A DNA stretch of 60,958 nt from Candidatus Eisenbergiella stercoravium. Lineage in GTDB: Bacteria; Bacillota; Clostridia; Lachnospirales; Lachnospiraceae. Under the pieces are notes generated by a model. It did not search any database. It had not been told where the DNA came from and saw nothing but the letters and a program-made list of their open reading frames with translations. A program made the translations under genes and the position numbers. The stretch covers positions 1 through 60,958 of the forward strand of contig DXHY01000032.1 in the NCBI GenBank assembly GCA_019113175.1. Reading direction: 5' to 3'. Positions 60,684 through 60,958 of this stretch are shown here, in pieces; the stretch's first letter is position 1; every line of letters starts with the position of its first letter.

Positions 60684-60766
60684 ACTCTACCTCCATTTTA
60701 TTTTGTTTATTATCAGATCCACTGTCCGTCAGCGGACTAATAACCGCATTTTACAGTTTCCCTCCG

Positions 60767-60958
60767 TCAGCCCTTTACCGCACCGACCGTAATACCGCTG
60801 ATGAAGTATCTCTGCACGAACGGATAGAGGAAAATGATCGGACCTGTTGCAAGAACGGCGTTCGCCATTTTTACACTTTCCGTAGGAATATCCGCCAGCG
60901 TTATGAACTGTCCCGCTACGGAATTTCTCAGAGCATCCGTCTTATTCACGATCTCATA
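60767..60958 (-). CDS. Carbohydrate ABC transporter permease (LplC/YtcP type), C-terminal end
   Basis: Only the last 63 residues are in the window; the frame is open to the edge. The end matches LplC-type permeases: PTESVKMANAVLATGPIIFLYPFVQRYFISGITVGAVKG-style tail, here with the last helix and the usual GAVKG terminus. It is the gene upstream of the binding protein in the same operon. Confidence 0.88.
   Translation of the reverse strand, partial: YEIVNKTDALRNSVAGQFITLADIPTESVKMANAVLATGPIIFLYPFVQRYFISGITVGAVKG

Overview
The window looks like a chromosomal piece of a gut-type Lachnospiraceae (Clostridia, Bacillota). Reasons: a GC-rich low-GC-phylum gene set with strong GGAGG-type ribosome binding sites, ATGA-coupled operons, a DUF4317 protein, a PadR/HAAS/DUF4097/PspC operon, LplA/LplC-type sugar importers, glycoside hydrolases of families GH38, GH51 and GH35, and tRNA genes without an encoded CCA. 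The species cannot be named from the sequence.

Layout. 0-2 kb: 3' part of a class A penicillin-binding protein and tRNA-Thr. 2-8 kb: a MarR-led operon with a heterodimeric ABC exporter and a GT39-like membrane protein. 8-12 kb: an ECF S component and a KaiC-like/PEP-synthase-like fusion protein. 12-18.5 kb: a LacI regulator with a complete phosphonate-type ABC importer and a cytoplasmic 5'-nucleotidase-like enzyme. 18.5-23.3 kb: pyridoxal kinase-like protein, DUF4317, a KdpE-like regulator facing a short KdpD-like kinase, and a flavin reductase. 23.4-26.6 kb: PadR operon. 27-30.4 kb: VOC, metallophosphoesterase, Nudix and a repeat-containing lipoprotein. 30.4-35.2 kb: TetR-controlled ABC/MFS export operon and a hydrolase, divergent from a condensation-type acyltransferase and a zinc-ribbon membrane protein (35.5-37.6 kb). 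37.8-43.5 kb: an AT-rich island that starts at two tRNA-Leu genes. It holds a small integrative element remnant with 21-bp att repeats, a type I toxin-antitoxin unit and several broken genes. 43.5-55.6 kb: GH38, a third tRNA-Leu, AraC, DNA polymerase IV, a split lipoprotein gene, a hydrolase, GH51, a decayed second toxin-antitoxin copy and a chimeric receiver/ABC ORF. 55.8-61 kb: a galactoside operon (LplC permease, binding protein, GH35, LacI).

The most unusual content is repetitive and structural. Three copies of an element bounded by GGTATAAT/ATTATACC sit in promoter position; one folds into a 71-base cloverleaf with no unpaired junction base. An 83-89 bp module (three hairpins plus a Shine-Dalgarno sequence) is tandemly repeated ahead of two genes, and its first hairpin recurs singly before several other start codons. 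An 18-bp minisatellite built on TTCCATGGAA has expanded inside two neighbouring genes on opposite strands, where it encodes different peptides. I cannot assign these elements to a known family from the sequence alone.
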